Source: Candidatus Omnitrophota bacterium (GTDB lineage: Bacteria > Hinthialibacterota > Hinthialibacteria > Hinthialibacterales > Hinthialibacteraceae). From it: a stretch of 64,000 nt of DNA. The translations under genes were made by a program, and so were the position numbers. Each line of letters begins with the position of its first letter. The stretch's first letter is position 1. This document shows positions 49,811-58,720 of this stretch, in pieces. A model generated the notes under the pieces. The model saw only the letters and a list, made by a program, of their open reading frames with translations, ran no database searches and was not told where the DNA came from. The stretch covers positions 124,001-188,000 of the forward strand of contig JABLXU010000001.1 of assembly GCA_013177805.1 (NCBI GenBank), given 5' to 3'.

Positions 49811-51649
49811 ATGATCACAGGAGATCAACTCGCCCTGTTGCCGAATCAGCCCGGTGTGTATCTGATGAAAAACGCCGCCGGGGACGTGGTGTATGTTGGC
49901 AAGGCCATCGATATTCAAAAGCGGGTGCGGTCTCATTGCCAGCGGCGGGACGGGCGTCCGGCATCGCCCTTTGTCGAGCACGTGGTCCAGGTGGATGTCA
50001 TCATCACCGACAGTGACGCCGAGGCGTTGCTGCTGGAATACAACCTGATCAAGAAGCACAATCCCGTCTTCAATGTCAAGCTCAAGGACGACAAGCGGTA
50101 TCCGTACATTAAAGTCACCACGCAGGAAGATTATCCCCGCGCGTATTTGACACGCACTGTGGAGCCGGATGGCGCCCAGTATTTCGGCCCGTATCCCCAT
50201 GTCACTCCGGCACGGCGGACGTTATCAGCGCTCCACGAGATCTTTCCCATCCGCCCCTGCAAGTACGAATCGGACCGGTTGCTCCAGGTGCGTCCTTGCC
50301 TGGATTACGAAATGGGACGGTGCTGCGCGCCCTGCGGCGGGATCGTAACCCGGGAGGAATACCTGCAGCTGTGCCAGGGATTGATCGATTTTCTGCGCGG
50401 CCGCCCGGAAGCCGTGATCCGCGTTTTGCAAGAGAAGATGCAGGCGTGTTCCGAGCAGTTGTTGTTCGAGAAAGCGGCCTTTTACCGGGACATTTTGGAA
50501 GCGGCGAAACAGTTCGCCGGCCGGCAGAAGATGATGCAGCATACCGTGGAGAACCAGGACTTCGCGGGATTCGCGCGGGTGCATGACATCGCCTGCGTGG
50601 CCGTCATCCGGCGGCGCGGGGGCCGGGTGGTGGGAACGTCGCACCATTTTTTGGATGATGTCTCCCAAGCCGGCACGCCGGAGATTCTCAACGCCTTCTT
50701 GATCCAGTTCTACGCGGTGAACACCGATATTCCCAAGGAGATCTTTCTCCCCTCCACTATCGGCAAGGAATCGTCAACCAGCCTCGAGAAAGCGTTGTCA
50801 CGGCTTGCCGAAAAGCCGGTGGCGATCAAGATCCCCGTCCGGGGGATGAAACACGCCATGTTGCAGTTGGCGGAGAAAAACGCCGCCCATTACGCGGAAA
50901 AACAATACCGGCAGCTCCGCGGCGTGAAGAAAGGCGTGCCGCCCGAAGTGATCGCCTTGCAGGAATCGCTCAAGCTGGAGGTGTTGCCGTTGCGCATCGA
51001 GGGGTATGACATTTCCAACATTCAGGGGAACGAGGCGGTGGGGGCGATGGTGGTGTTTGAGGACGGGAAGCCCTGCAAGGCCGGTTACCGGCGGTTCAAG
51101 ATCCAGGGCGTGGAGGGGATCAACGATTACGCCATGATGCAGGAGATGCTGCGTCGGCGGTTTCAGCACGGCGGGGGGGATGAGGTGGAAAAGAAGCGTT
51201 TCGCCGAGCCGCCCGACCTGATCCTGATTGACGGGGGGAAGGGCCATCTGCGCGCGGCGATGGAGGTGTTGGACGAGTTGGACATCCAGCATTTTCCCAT
51301 TTGCAGCCTGGCGAAACAGGAGGAGGAAATTTATCTGCCGGGCGTTCCCCTGCCCATCCGGCTGGACCGGCGCCATGCCGGCCTGCGGCTGCTGCAGCAA
51401 GTGCGGGACGAAGCGCACCGCTTCGGGATCACCTATCACCGCGGTTTGCGGGGCAAGAAGATGCGCGAATCGAGCCTGCGCCAGATCCCCGGCATCGGCC
51501 CGGCGAAGGAGAGAGCCTTATTGCGGCATCTCGGCTCGCTGGAGAAGATCCGCTCGGCTTCGGTGGAGGAACTGCAAACCGTGCCCGGCATCGCGGAACA
51601 CCATGCGCGGCGGATTTATGATTACTTTCATGGGGAGGGGGGAGAATAA
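49811..51649 (+). CDS. uvrC: UvrABC system protein C
   Basis: The ATG at 49811 gives 612 residues. In order: GIY-YIG nuclease (about 8-92, PGVYLMKNAAGDVVYVGKA), Cys-rich region with CCAPCGG, UVR motif (about 205-240), the RNase H-like C-terminal nuclease with EGYDISNIQG and DLILIDGGKGHL, and tandem HhH motifs at the end (RQIPGIGPAKERALL, VPGIAEHHARR). UvrC makes both incisions in nucleotide excision repair. A TTG at 49739 would add 24 unrelated residues. No operon partner is evident. Confidence 0.95.
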   Translation: MITGDQLALLPNQPGVYLMKNAAGDVVYVGKAIDIQKRVRSHCQRRDGRPASPFVEHVVQVDVIITDSDAEALLLEYNLIKKHNPVFNVKLKDDKRYPYIKVTTQEDYPRAYLTRTVEPDGAQYFGPYPHVTPARRTLSALHEIFPIRPCKYESDRLLQVRPCLDYEMGRCCAPCGGIVTREEYLQLCQGLIDFLRGRPEAVIRVLQEKMQACSEQLLFEKAAFYRDILEAAKQFAGRQKMMQHTVENQDFAGFARVHDIACVAVIRRRGGRVVGTSHHFLDDVSQAGTPEILNAFLIQFYAVNTDIPKEIFLPSTIGKESSTSLEKALSRLAEKPVAIKIPVRGMKHAMLQLAEKNAAHYAEKQYRQLRGVKKGVPPEVIALQESLKLEVLPLRIEGYDISNIQGNEAVGAMVVFEDGKPCKAGYRRFKIQGVEGINDYAMMQEMLRRRFQHGGGDEVEKKRFAEPPDLILIDGGKGHLRAAMEVLDELDIQHFPICSLAKQEEEIYLPGVPLPIRLDRRHAGLRLLQQVRDEAHRFGITYHRGLRGKKMRESSLRQIPGIGPAKERALLRHLGSLEKIRSASVEELQTVPGIAEHHARRIYDYFHGEGGE

Positions 51650-51830
51650 GAGAGGGGGATAGGAACGGAATTCAGGCAGGGAGTTTGCTTTTTGGCGGCA
51701 AAGTCAGAGCGTTTGGCGCATAGGGGGAAGGAGAGGGTTGGTGTGGATTATTTTACACCAGCTGGCCGATGTGGTTTAAATCGATTCCATTCCCTCCGGG
51801 ATGCGGGCGGACACCAAGGTCCGCCCTTAC

Positions 51831-51876
51831 AAAAATTCCCTCACCCTAGCCCTCTCCCAGAGAGAGAGGGAATTTT
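51831..51876 (+). repeat. Dispersed CCCTCACCC-type palindromic repeat, copy 3
   Basis: AATTCCCTCACCCTAGCCCT is followed by a CCCTCTCCC/GAGAGGG stem and AATTTT, with an outer AAAAATTCCCTC/GAGGGAATTTT pairing. It lies between uvrC and the damaged hicA gene and matches the copies at 31029 and 36278. Confidence 0.8.
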
Positions 51877-51957
51877 GGGGGTGGTTTTCATCAATCATTT
51901 CGAAGAGATACGAACAGGCGAACTGAAAAAAAGTACGCACTTGCCGGATGAGTCATT

Positions 51958-52186
51958 TTACTTATCCATGAACTCATCAATGGATACACCAATTTCTCGA
52001 ATAATGGCTCTTATTGTCCCCTTTTTAATCGCTTTATTCCCATGATGTGGTACAGGTACTACACGACCATCGGAATCCCGTACCCAAAGTTCATGAGAAC
52101 CTTGTCCCTTTACGGTAAAACCGAAATCCAAAATAAACTAAACGCTGAGTTACTTCCTGATAAGTTAATTCTTTTAACTTGGCCAC
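51958..52186 (-). pseudogene. hicA: HicA toxin gene, frameshifted
   Basis: A GTG at 52186, directly after the hicB stop, opens AKLKELTYQEVTQRLVYFGF and reaches a TGA after about 31 codons. One frame over, from about 52113, the sequence continues KGQGSHELWVRDSDGRVVPV, then HHGNKAIKKGTIRAIIREIG, and ends at the TAA at 51958. Joined, this is a full-length HicA mRNA interferase with the catalytic His of GSHE. A single extra base near 52109-52114 explains the break. It may be real decay or an assembly error. Confidence 0.8.
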
Positions 52187-52445
52187 TTAGTCAATTATGC
52201 CGACAGGAAGTGCTACTGTCATGCGAGTGTTCTGTTTGAAGTCAACGATTTCAAATCCCAGGGATTCTCCCCGTTCGGCTCGATACGCGGCGATCATTTT
52301 GACGACATCGACACAGTTAAAAACGGCTTCCTCGATGGAATCCCCTTCCGCGAAAGCGTCTTGCAAACCGGGGACGGAGGCTAAATAGCCGTCATCGTTC
52401 ATTTCGATCACAATCGGGAGTAAAAAAAGCCTTTTTACTGCTCAT
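52187..52445 (-). pseudogene. hicB: HicB antitoxin gene, frameshifted near its start
   Basis: The frame from GTG at 52411 gives 74 residues with the HicB pattern MNDDGYLASVPGLQDAFAEG and IEEAVFNCVDVVKMI. Upstream in frame the family-like LFLLPIVIE continues, but a good ATG (52445, MSSKKAF) is in another frame. A run of seven T on the minus strand (52428-52422) separates them; six T would join MSSKKAF to LLPIVIE. The protein may still start at the GTG in shortened form. hicA follows without a gap. Confidence 0.7.
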
Positions 52446-52502
52446 GAGTAGGATGGCCTTTCAATGTCTGGAAAGGTAGGATACCCTGCACTCTATTATA
52501 CA

Positions 52503-52583
52503 TTATCCTTTTCCGACTTTGCGTAAGAACTCCACCACGCGGGCGGCTTCGGCGGGGGAGACGAGGGAGTGGGTGGGGAGGGT
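52503..52583 (-). pseudogene. 3' remnant of an aminotransferase-like gene
   Basis: On the minus strand, GC-rich sequence ending at the TAA at 52503 encodes RLITLPTHSLVSPAEAARVV followed by EFLRKVGKG. This resembles the C-terminal end of DegT/DnrJ-type aminotransferases (LPTH-L-x-E/A-D segment). The frame is cut at about 52583 by AT-rich DNA of the acetyltransferase gene and meets a stop upstream. It looks like the stub of a native gene left where the AT-rich island joined. Confidence 0.55.
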
Positions 52584-52585
52584 GA

Positions 52586-53200
52586 TTAGTCTATTTCCTT
52601 TGTGTATAGATTCATTTCACGGCCCAATGGGGTGACAAAACTTTTTTCTAAACTCCATCCATTTCGGAGATAAAATGAGTTTACTTTATCATTATTAAAT
52701 TTGTCAGTTGTGAGATAAACAGAACGAATACCTCTTTTATTTAATTCCTTTAAAAATGCATCGATCAATTGTTTACCGACATGCTTATTCTGATATTCTG
52801 GTAAAACGGCGATGGATGATAATTCGGCTCCGTCAACAGAATAAGCATCATTTTTTAGTCTCATTTTTACATTATGATATATCTTTTTGATTGTGCTCGG
52901 TTGATTAATGCATCGCATCAAAACAGCCAGGCCGAAACGAGGCCAATTCTTTCGTAATAAAATCTTGAAAAATTCCTTGGGTTTAGTGGAACCCGCAATA
53001 AATCCAATGACTTTTTCTTCTTTTTCTGTATCCACGGCCACAAGGGTGATAGCATTGGTTTTGTCATTTATGAATCCAGAATACATTATTTTCAAAAAAG
53101 TGGGACCGAGAAAAGTAAGGAAGAAATTGGGAAAAGACAACAGATGAACTGCAGTTATTTGATCTAAATAAAAAATATTTGCCTGAATTGTTTTTATCAT
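52586..53200 (-). CDS. GNAT-family N-acetyltransferase
   Basis: The 204-residue protein has the acetyl-CoA-binding motif A region AELSSIAVLPEYQNKHVGKQ (about 127-146) and the later VYLTTDKFNND and FYLRNGW. It is AT-rich, unlike the stub next to it. Its ATG overlaps the stop of the upstream glycosyltransferase by 4 bp, so it is the last gene of the polysaccharide operon. It probably acetylates an amino sugar of the repeat unit; this is inferred from context. Confidence 0.82.
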   Translation of the reverse strand: MIKTIQANIFYLDQITAVHLLSFPNFFLTFLGPTFLKIMYSGFINDKTNAITLVAVDTEKEEKVIGFIAGSTKPKEFFKILLRKNWPRFGLAVLMRCINQPSTIKKIYHNVKMRLKNDAYSVDGAELSSIAVLPEYQNKHVGKQLIDAFLKELNKRGIRSVYLTTDKFNNDKVNSFYLRNGWSLEKSFVTPLGREMNLYTKEID

Positions 53201-54312
53201 TTCATCAATATATTATTATAAATATCTCTTATTTTCTCTATTAATATCGACATTGAATAGTTCTCCTCTATATATTTTTTTAATTCAATGCCCATTTTCT
53301 TTGCCTCATCCCTATTGTCTGCTAAATATTCGATGTCTCTCACTACAGCATCGATATCACCCAATGGTTCCAAAAAACCAGTTTTTTCGTGGATAATAAC
53401 ATCGCTGCATCCAGGAATGTCATAGGAAATAACAGGTAAACCACAAGTTCCAGCCTCCAATACTACGCGAGGCATTCCTTCACGTTGAGATAAAAACAAA
53501 AGGGCATTGCAAGAATTCAAATATTTAATAATATCATATCGGAAACCTAAATAGTTTAGATAACCATTTTTTTCTTCGTTAATTATTTTTTGATGCAAGC
53601 TCTTGCAATTTCTTGAAATATCGCCCGCAAGCCAAAAAACAATATCGACGCGTTTGTTCTTAATCTTTTTACATACTTCAAGATAATCATATATTCCTTT
53701 TGATGGATGCAATCTTCCTACAAAAATTACATTAAATTTGCTTCTATCGACATCTTTGTGATAATCATTAAATGGTTTCATTGAGACAGCGCTTCCGACA
53801 AGTATATTTTTCCCTTTTGGAATATACATTTTTAATTCTTTTTCATCTATTCTATTTTGAAATAAAACACATGCTGCGCGTCTGGATGATAGTTTTAATA
53901 ATCTTAAAAATATTTTTCTCATTATTTTTTTGATCCATTTATCTTGGCCTACAAATAAACGTCCTAATCCACTAATTGTGATAATGCTTTTTTTATTGCC
54001 CGACAGAATAAACAAAGGGCCCAAAATATATAATTTTGTTGAATAAAAATGATAAATATCAAAGTGTTTTGTATTTACTTTTAAAAACAAATCCAATAAA
54101 TTCACCCATTCCGACCATAAAGAAAATCCTTCTCCCATCCTTAAATAATAATATTTTATTCCATCAATATTTCCGTTCATAGATGGCCAAAAAAAATTGA
54201 AATCATAAGTATCTTTTAATTCACTCGCAATTTTAAGCCGAAAGTCATTTCCAGGTAATTTTTTGTTAACAAAAATTGCTATTTTCTTTTTTGAATTATT
54301 TAATTCATTCAA
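53197..54312 (-). CDS. Glycosyltransferase family 4
   Basis: The 371-residue GT-B protein has FVGRLHPSKGIYDYLEV at the donor-domain start and the E-x7-E motif in SQREGMPRVVLEAG. It begins with a Lys-rich stretch and is cytoplasmic. It overlaps the polymerase gene upstream and the acetyltransferase gene downstream by 4 bp each, a tight operon. The composition is strongly AT-rich. It adds one sugar of the repeat unit; donor and linkage are unknown. Confidence 0.9.
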   Translation of the reverse strand: MNELNNSKKKIAIFVNKKLPGNDFRLKIASELKDTYDFNFFWPSMNGNIDGIKYYYLRMGEGFSLWSEWVNLLDLFLKVNTKHFDIYHFYSTKLYILGPLFILSGNKKSIITISGLGRLFVGQDKWIKKIMRKIFLRLLKLSSRRAACVLFQNRIDEKELKMYIPKGKNILVGSAVSMKPFNDYHKDVDRSKFNVIFVGRLHPSKGIYDYLEVCKKIKNKRVDIVFWLAGDISRNCKSLHQKIINEEKNGYLNYLGFRYDIIKYLNSCNALLFLSQREGMPRVVLEAGTCGLPVISYDIPGCSDVIIHEKTGFLEPLGDIDAVVRDIEYLADNRDEAKKMGIELKKYIEENYSMSILIEKIRDIYNNILMK

Positions 54313-55466
54313 TGATTAGTCCTCACATTAATTGAATTTATTACGCCAGAATTTTTTAGACTTTCATTTTTCAACAATAAAACAAAAGAAAGAAGTATCC
54401 AGAAAAGAGTAAATCGAAGACCTTGATGTGTTAAACCGTATGCAAGTGCAGGAACCAAATAAAGACAAACACGGAAACCACACATCATACATACGCGCAA
54501 AAGCGCAGCTCCAAAGAGTAGACTACCGGGTATACCATAGCAAAATATCAATGTCCCCCAACTTGAATGCAATTCACCCTGCATACTTGTATCATACCTT
54601 TCAAAAGCACCTTCACCAGCACCCAAAAATATCAAATCGTTATATAAAATGATTCTGTCATAACCTCGGCCTTCCCATGAATCATCCATGTCATGTCCAA
54701 TCATCATGATTCTGCCGAAAGCACTAGAGACAACTGTGTAACGAAACAAATAGTTTTCGTAATCTATACCAGCAATTAGAACGTAAGTGATTACAGACGT
54801 ACATATAATAATTAATAGTGCACGAATATTATTCAATGTATGTAAAATAATCAGAAAAAAAATGCCAACCATCGATGCCTTGGAAAGAGAAATGAGGGAT
54901 AAATATATAGATGCAGAAACACCTAGCATGGAAAGTAGCTTGTATTTGCCGATGTAATGATCATTTAAAAGGATCATAGATGTGGTGAGCAAGGCATAAT
55001 AACCCAGTTGGTTAGGATTATTAAAAAAACCTACTCCTCTTGCATTATCGATCGGCTCAAAATAAATAAATATAAACTGAGCAATAACTGTTAAAATTAA
55101 AGTAATTAGAAAAAAGTTGAAAAAATAATTTTTATATAAAGAATATAAATATAAAATATCAAAAATTACAACTAAATTAAATATATAATACAGTGAATTA
55201 ATTAGAATATGTAAATTATCAAGCGCAACCGACCAATAGATATTGATTATAAATGAATATATGGTGAACATAAGAAAAAAGATTAAAACCATTCTATTGC
55301 CTGACGGTATTTGAATTTTAGAAGACAAAATTATATCAAGAAAAATAAGAAAAGATAGGAAACAGACAACCCAATCTGCTATTTGCGGTGTGCCGCTTGG
55401 AAATAAATAAAAGGGACTTAAAAACATATACAAAAACCATGTAGTGAAAAAAAGGCATTTTTTCAT
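54309..55466 (-). CDS. O-antigen/polysaccharide polymerase, Wzy-like
   Basis: The 385-residue protein has about ten membrane helices over its full length and one large outer loop near residues 245-300, typical of Wzy/O-antigen ligase proteins, which share little sequence. The position between two glycosyltransferases and upstream of the flippase partner supports a polymerase that joins repeat units in the periplasm. It overlaps both neighbours by 4 bp. The composition is AT-rich. Confidence 0.78.
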   Translation of the reverse strand: MKKCLFFTTWFLYMFLSPFYLFPSGTPQIADWVVCFLSFLIFLDIILSSKIQIPSGNRMVLIFFLMFTIYSFIINIYWSVALDNLHILINSLYYIFNLVVIFDILYLYSLYKNYFFNFFLITLILTVIAQFIFIYFEPIDNARGVGFFNNPNQLGYYALLTTSMILLNDHYIGKYKLLSMLGVSASIYLSLISLSKASMVGIFFLIILHTLNNIRALLIIICTSVITYVLIAGIDYENYLFRYTVVSSAFGRIMMIGHDMDDSWEGRGYDRIILYNDLIFLGAGEGAFERYDTSMQGELHSSWGTLIFCYGIPGSLLFGAALLRVCMMCGFRVCLYLVPALAYGLTHQGLRFTLFWILLSFVLLLKNESLKNSGVINSINVRTNH

Positions 55467-56710
55467 TGTTGTTCACTGATAGATTTCAATTCGCTTAGAA
55501 TGCATGCCAGTTTTTCTGCTTGTGATCGTAGTGAATAGCAACGTACACGTTCTGATATTCCCACGTATCGGCTTGAATGATTCTTTATTTGATTCAAAAA
55601 ATGTAGAATTTCTTCCTCATTGGAGCAGAGACAACCTTTTCCCGTATCCTCCAAAATACCACCTATCTCTGAACCGGGACAAGCGACAGCCATGACGGGA
55701 GAAGGCAAAGGGAGGAGTTTTAAAAATTTGCCAGTCAATATACCTTTCTGGTAATCAAATTTTGGTGAAATATCTTCAAGAACTAAATTACAGAATGAAT
55801 GCCTTGCTTCTTTTATTGATTGTTGATGAGAAACCGGAGGTAGGATCTGAATATTTTTTGACAAATGATTTTTATTAGCAAAATTTAAAATAATGCTTTC
55901 GGATTTTCTAGGTCCTAAGGAACGCAATTTAATGAACAAATCTGGATGCATTCTCATCGCATTCAATACCATTAATATGGAAGGAATACGATTCTCATTT
56001 ATAGTACCACCATAAAACAAATACTGTCCATTCTGATTGAGCCGATCATGTAACGGTGCAGTATCATCATGCAAGTCTGACTGATTCCAACCATTGTAAA
56101 TTACATAACTACATTTATGAAAAAATGAATACAAAATACTTGCCAAATGATTGCTGATCGTTAGCAAGCCAACGGTATTACGAATTAGCTTCTCCTCCAT
56201 TAACCTATCAAAATAACTCAACAATTGATTTGAATAATGCAGCTGCCCCAGAGAACAAAGATCGCGATAATCCGCAATCCATGGAATTTTAAATTTCCTT
56301 GAAATATCATTTGCAATAAAGAAAGGGGCCGCTGGACCATATGAACCGATAATAAAATCCATTTGTGAAAAAATGGGGGCATATTGTTTTAAGGATCGTT
56401 GAACCGCCCAATACCAACGTAATGAATAATCAAAAATTTTTGAACGGCATTTTAACTTCATGACGATATTTCTTAACAACCCAATCCAACCATGAATTTC
56501 CTGAGATTTCTCATTATTTTTATGATTGAAACCGATTCGGATAATATTTTCTTCGGGAACTTTGCTAACCAGAGTACCGATGGAGTGGGTCGTTAGAATC
56601 CAGGATGTTATTCCATGATCACGTAAAAAACAGCTCAACTCATTGAAACGATGAGACGATATTACATTGAGTGGTGGAAAATTATAGGTGATAATGAGCA
56701 ATTTCATCAC
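55463..56710 (-). CDS. Glycosyltransferase, GT4-like
   Basis: The 415-residue protein starts MMKLLIITYNFPPLNVIS and contains IPWIADYRDLCSL, typical of the N-terminal domain of WcfI/WbuB-type GT4 enzymes. The C-terminal half shows FLKLLPLPSPVMAVACPGSE and an acidic GILEDTGKG in the donor pocket. It overlaps the polymerase gene by 4 bp. It is AT-rich and part of the same operon. The donor sugar is unknown. Confidence 0.85.
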   Translation of the reverse strand: MMKLLIITYNFPPLNVISSHRFNELSCFLRDHGITSWILTTHSIGTLVSKVPEENIIRIGFNHKNNEKSQEIHGWIGLLRNIVMKLKCRSKIFDYSLRWYWAVQRSLKQYAPIFSQMDFIIGSYGPAAPFFIANDISRKFKIPWIADYRDLCSLGQLHYSNQLLSYFDRLMEEKLIRNTVGLLTISNHLASILYSFFHKCSYVIYNGWNQSDLHDDTAPLHDRLNQNGQYLFYGGTINENRIPSILMVLNAMRMHPDLFIKLRSLGPRKSESIILNFANKNHLSKNIQILPPVSHQQSIKEARHSFCNLVLEDISPKFDYQKGILTGKFLKLLPLPSPVMAVACPGSEIGGILEDTGKGCLCSNEEEILHFLNQIKNHSSRYVGISERVRCYSLRSQAEKLACILSELKSISEQQ

Positions 56711-56728
56711 AGTAGGAAGGATATCTTA

Positions 56729-57601
56729 TCATATTTCAAAGGGCAGGTAACCACGGATTAGGCACAAATCATTGATAACAAAATTTCCAATGCCTTTTAT
56801 ACTCAATAAAAACATTAAATTATTTAAATTACGATAATCATTAAGATTAAATTCATATTTATATCTAGATTTTGTTAATGAAATCATTTTTGGTTTTAAA
56901 TAACGGTGTTTGGTTTGATTATCATTATTTGAATATATTGATACTATAGGTTCAATGGTTAGATCATCACTTGTAGTTAGATTTAGTGTATAGATTATTG
57001 TGTAGAAGCCTCCTTTTTGAAAAACTGGCAAATTCGAATTAGGCACATCAATAGTTATCCTTGCATTGCCACCCGAAAAATCGCCTCTAATGGCATAAGG
57101 GGAATAGCCACCGCTAACAATTTCACCTACAATATTCGCTGGACTAGAATTGTATCTTTTAACAAAGCAATTCGGCAAAAAACTACCTTCCAGATTGATA
57201 ATTTTAATATGACCAGATTTAGCTATATTTTTTTCTAGGTCAAACAATAAATTATCTTTTGGCTCCAGTTTGGGTTCCAGGAGGACCCATCGGCCGTCTT
57301 TGAATTCGCATTTGGCGCCGGTGAGTTCGTCGGTGTCGCCTTTGTAGAGTCCGCAGTCGGTGAAGAGGACCACCTGGCCTTCTTTCTCGTAATCCGCCCG
57401 CTTGTCCCACAGGGTTTCGGGAACCGGTCCGGTGGCCTGGGTCACGGTCTCCGCGGCCGGTTGTGTGGCGGCCGCGGCCGGTGGCTGGCTCTGTCCGCTG
57501 CCCGGGGAGGCCGGGCCGCAACCCGCCGCCAGCAAGAAGGCGGCCAGCAACAGCAGAGTATTCCAACTTAGCACGCTATGATTTTTAAGTAAAAATAGCA
57601 T
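56729..57601 (-). CDS. Mosaic lipoprotein of the polysaccharide locus
   Basis: The 290-residue product has a signal peptide ending in lipobox LLAAGC (Cys near 28). A Pro/Ala/Gln-rich linker follows (to about 60), then a GC-rich coded part to about residue 115, and a beta-rich domain that may bind sugar (FSGGNARITIDVPNSN, FYTIIYTLNLTT). Composition changes abruptly: codons 1-15 AT-rich, 16-115 GC-rich, 116-290 AT-rich. It is probably anchored in the outer membrane or inner membrane and placed outside. No family is certain. It lies 18 bp before the glycosyltransferase gene. Confidence 0.7.
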   Translation of the reverse strand: MLFLLKNHSVLSWNTLLLLAAFLLAAGCGPASPGSGQSQPPAAAATQPAAETVTQATGPVPETLWDKRADYEKEGQVVLFTDCGLYKGDTDELTGAKCEFKDGRWVLLEPKLEPKDNLLFDLEKNIAKSGHIKIINLEGSFLPNCFVKRYNSSPANIVGEIVSGGYSPYAIRGDFSGGNARITIDVPNSNLPVFQKGGFYTIIYTLNLTTSDDLTIEPIVSIYSNNDNQTKHRYLKPKMISLTKSRYKYEFNLNDYRNLNNLMFLLSIKGIGNFVINDLCLIRGYLPFEI

Positions 57602-57626
57602 TCTTCTAACTCCTTGACATTATGAA

Positions 57627-57662
57627 TATACATCCTGCTGAAATTATACATCCTGCTGAAAT
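57627..57662. repeat. Exact 18-bp tandem duplication at the wecB stop
   Basis: TATACATCCTGCTGAAAT occurs twice head to tail (57627-57644 and 57645-57662). The second copy contains the last codons of wecB (FQQDV) and its stop, and the first copy repeats them after the stop. It lies at a junction between AT-rich and GC-rich DNA. Confidence 0.92.
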
Positions 57663-58720
57663 CCGGCATTCAACAGAATTTCGACGCATTTTACGGATGC
57701 CCGGCCGTCTCCGTATAGTGTTTCATGGAACACGCCGGGGGACAAGGCCCACGCGAAGAGCGCATCCACGTCCCCGGACAGATCGCCGCCGAGGCGGTTG
57801 GCGTCCAGGGCGGTCAGTTCCACCCATTCGGTTTGGTCGCGGGCGGTGATGCATTTTTTCCCGGCGAAGTAGGCCTCTTTTTGCAGGCCGCCCGAGTCGG
57901 TGATCACAAAGGCGCAGGCCCGCAGGTGGCCCAGTATGTCGAAATAGGAGAGCGGTTCTCGCAGTTCGACCCTGTGGTTGGGGCGGATGCCCTGATGATC
58001 CAGGATTTTTCGTGTGCGGGGGTGGAGAGGGAGCACCACCGGAACGGGCGAGCGCTCGAGCGCGTGGAGGATGTTCGCGAGGCGCGCGGGGTCGTCGGTG
58101 TTCTCGGCGCGGTGGATGGTGGCCAGGGCGAAGGGGCCGGGCCGGCCGGGGACGATGGCTTTCGCCTGGTAATGCAGAAACGCGTCGTACATGACATCGC
58201 CGATGACATGCGCGCCGCGCGTTATGCCTTCGCGTTCCAACTGCCGCCGGGCGTTTTCGGAGGGGCAGAGGAGGAGATCCGCGACGTGATCAGCGACGAT
58301 CCGGTTGATTTCCTCGGGCATGGCGCGGTTGAAACTGCGCAGGCCGGCTTCGACGTGCGCGACCGGGATATGGAGTTTGGCCGCGGCCAGCGCTCCGGCG
58401 AGGGTGGAATTGGTATCGCCGTACACGAGGACCCGGTCCGGCCGGCGATGGAGCATTTCGCGTTCCAGTCCCGCGAGCATGGCGCCGGTCATGGCGCCGT
58501 GCGGTCCCGAGCCGATGTTGAGGTTGGCGGCGGGCGCGGGGATTTCCATTTCGTCGAAAAACACCTGGCTCATGCCGTGGTCGTAGTGCTGGCCGGTGTG
58601 GATGATTTCCTCGTGGATGGGGCGTTCCGGGTGGTTCCGGTTATGTTCGGCGATGGCGCGGGTGACGGCGGCCGCCTTGATGAACTGGGGCCGCGCACCG
58701 AGGACGGTCAGGAAGCGCAT
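57644..58720 (-). CDS. wecB: UDP-N-acetylglucosamine 2-epimerase (non-hydrolysing)
   Basis: The 358-residue GT-B-like epimerase has HTGQHYDHGM, GDTNSTLAGALAA, HVEAGLRSFNRAMPEE and DSGGLQKEA, all standard WecB motifs with the catalytic Asp, Glu and His. It converts UDP-GlcNAc to UDP-ManNAc, a precursor of ManNAc-containing surface glycans. It is strongly GC-rich while both neighbours are AT-rich, so it belongs to the native part of the locus. Its start overlaps the upstream gene by 13 bp. The 18-bp duplication lies at its stop. Confidence 0.94.
   Translation of the reverse strand: MRFLTVLGARPQFIKAAAVTRAIAEHNRNHPERPIHEEIIHTGQHYDHGMSQVFFDEMEIPAPAANLNIGSGPHGAMTGAMLAGLEREMLHRRPDRVLVYGDTNSTLAGALAAAKLHIPVAHVEAGLRSFNRAMPEEINRIVADHVADLLLCPSENARRQLEREGITRGAHVIGDVMYDAFLHYQAKAIVPGRPGPFALATIHRAENTDDPARLANILHALERSPVPVVLPLHPRTRKILDHQGIRPNHRVELREPLSYFDILGHLRACAFVITDSGGLQKEAYFAGKKCITARDQTEWVELTALDANRLGGDLSGDVDALFAWALSPGVFHETLYGDGRASVKCVEILLNAGFQQDV

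Noticed and set aside
51831-51876. CCCTC-rich palindromes as a CRISPR array
   Set aside because: The three copies are 5-15 kb apart with no spacers between them and no cas genes in the window.
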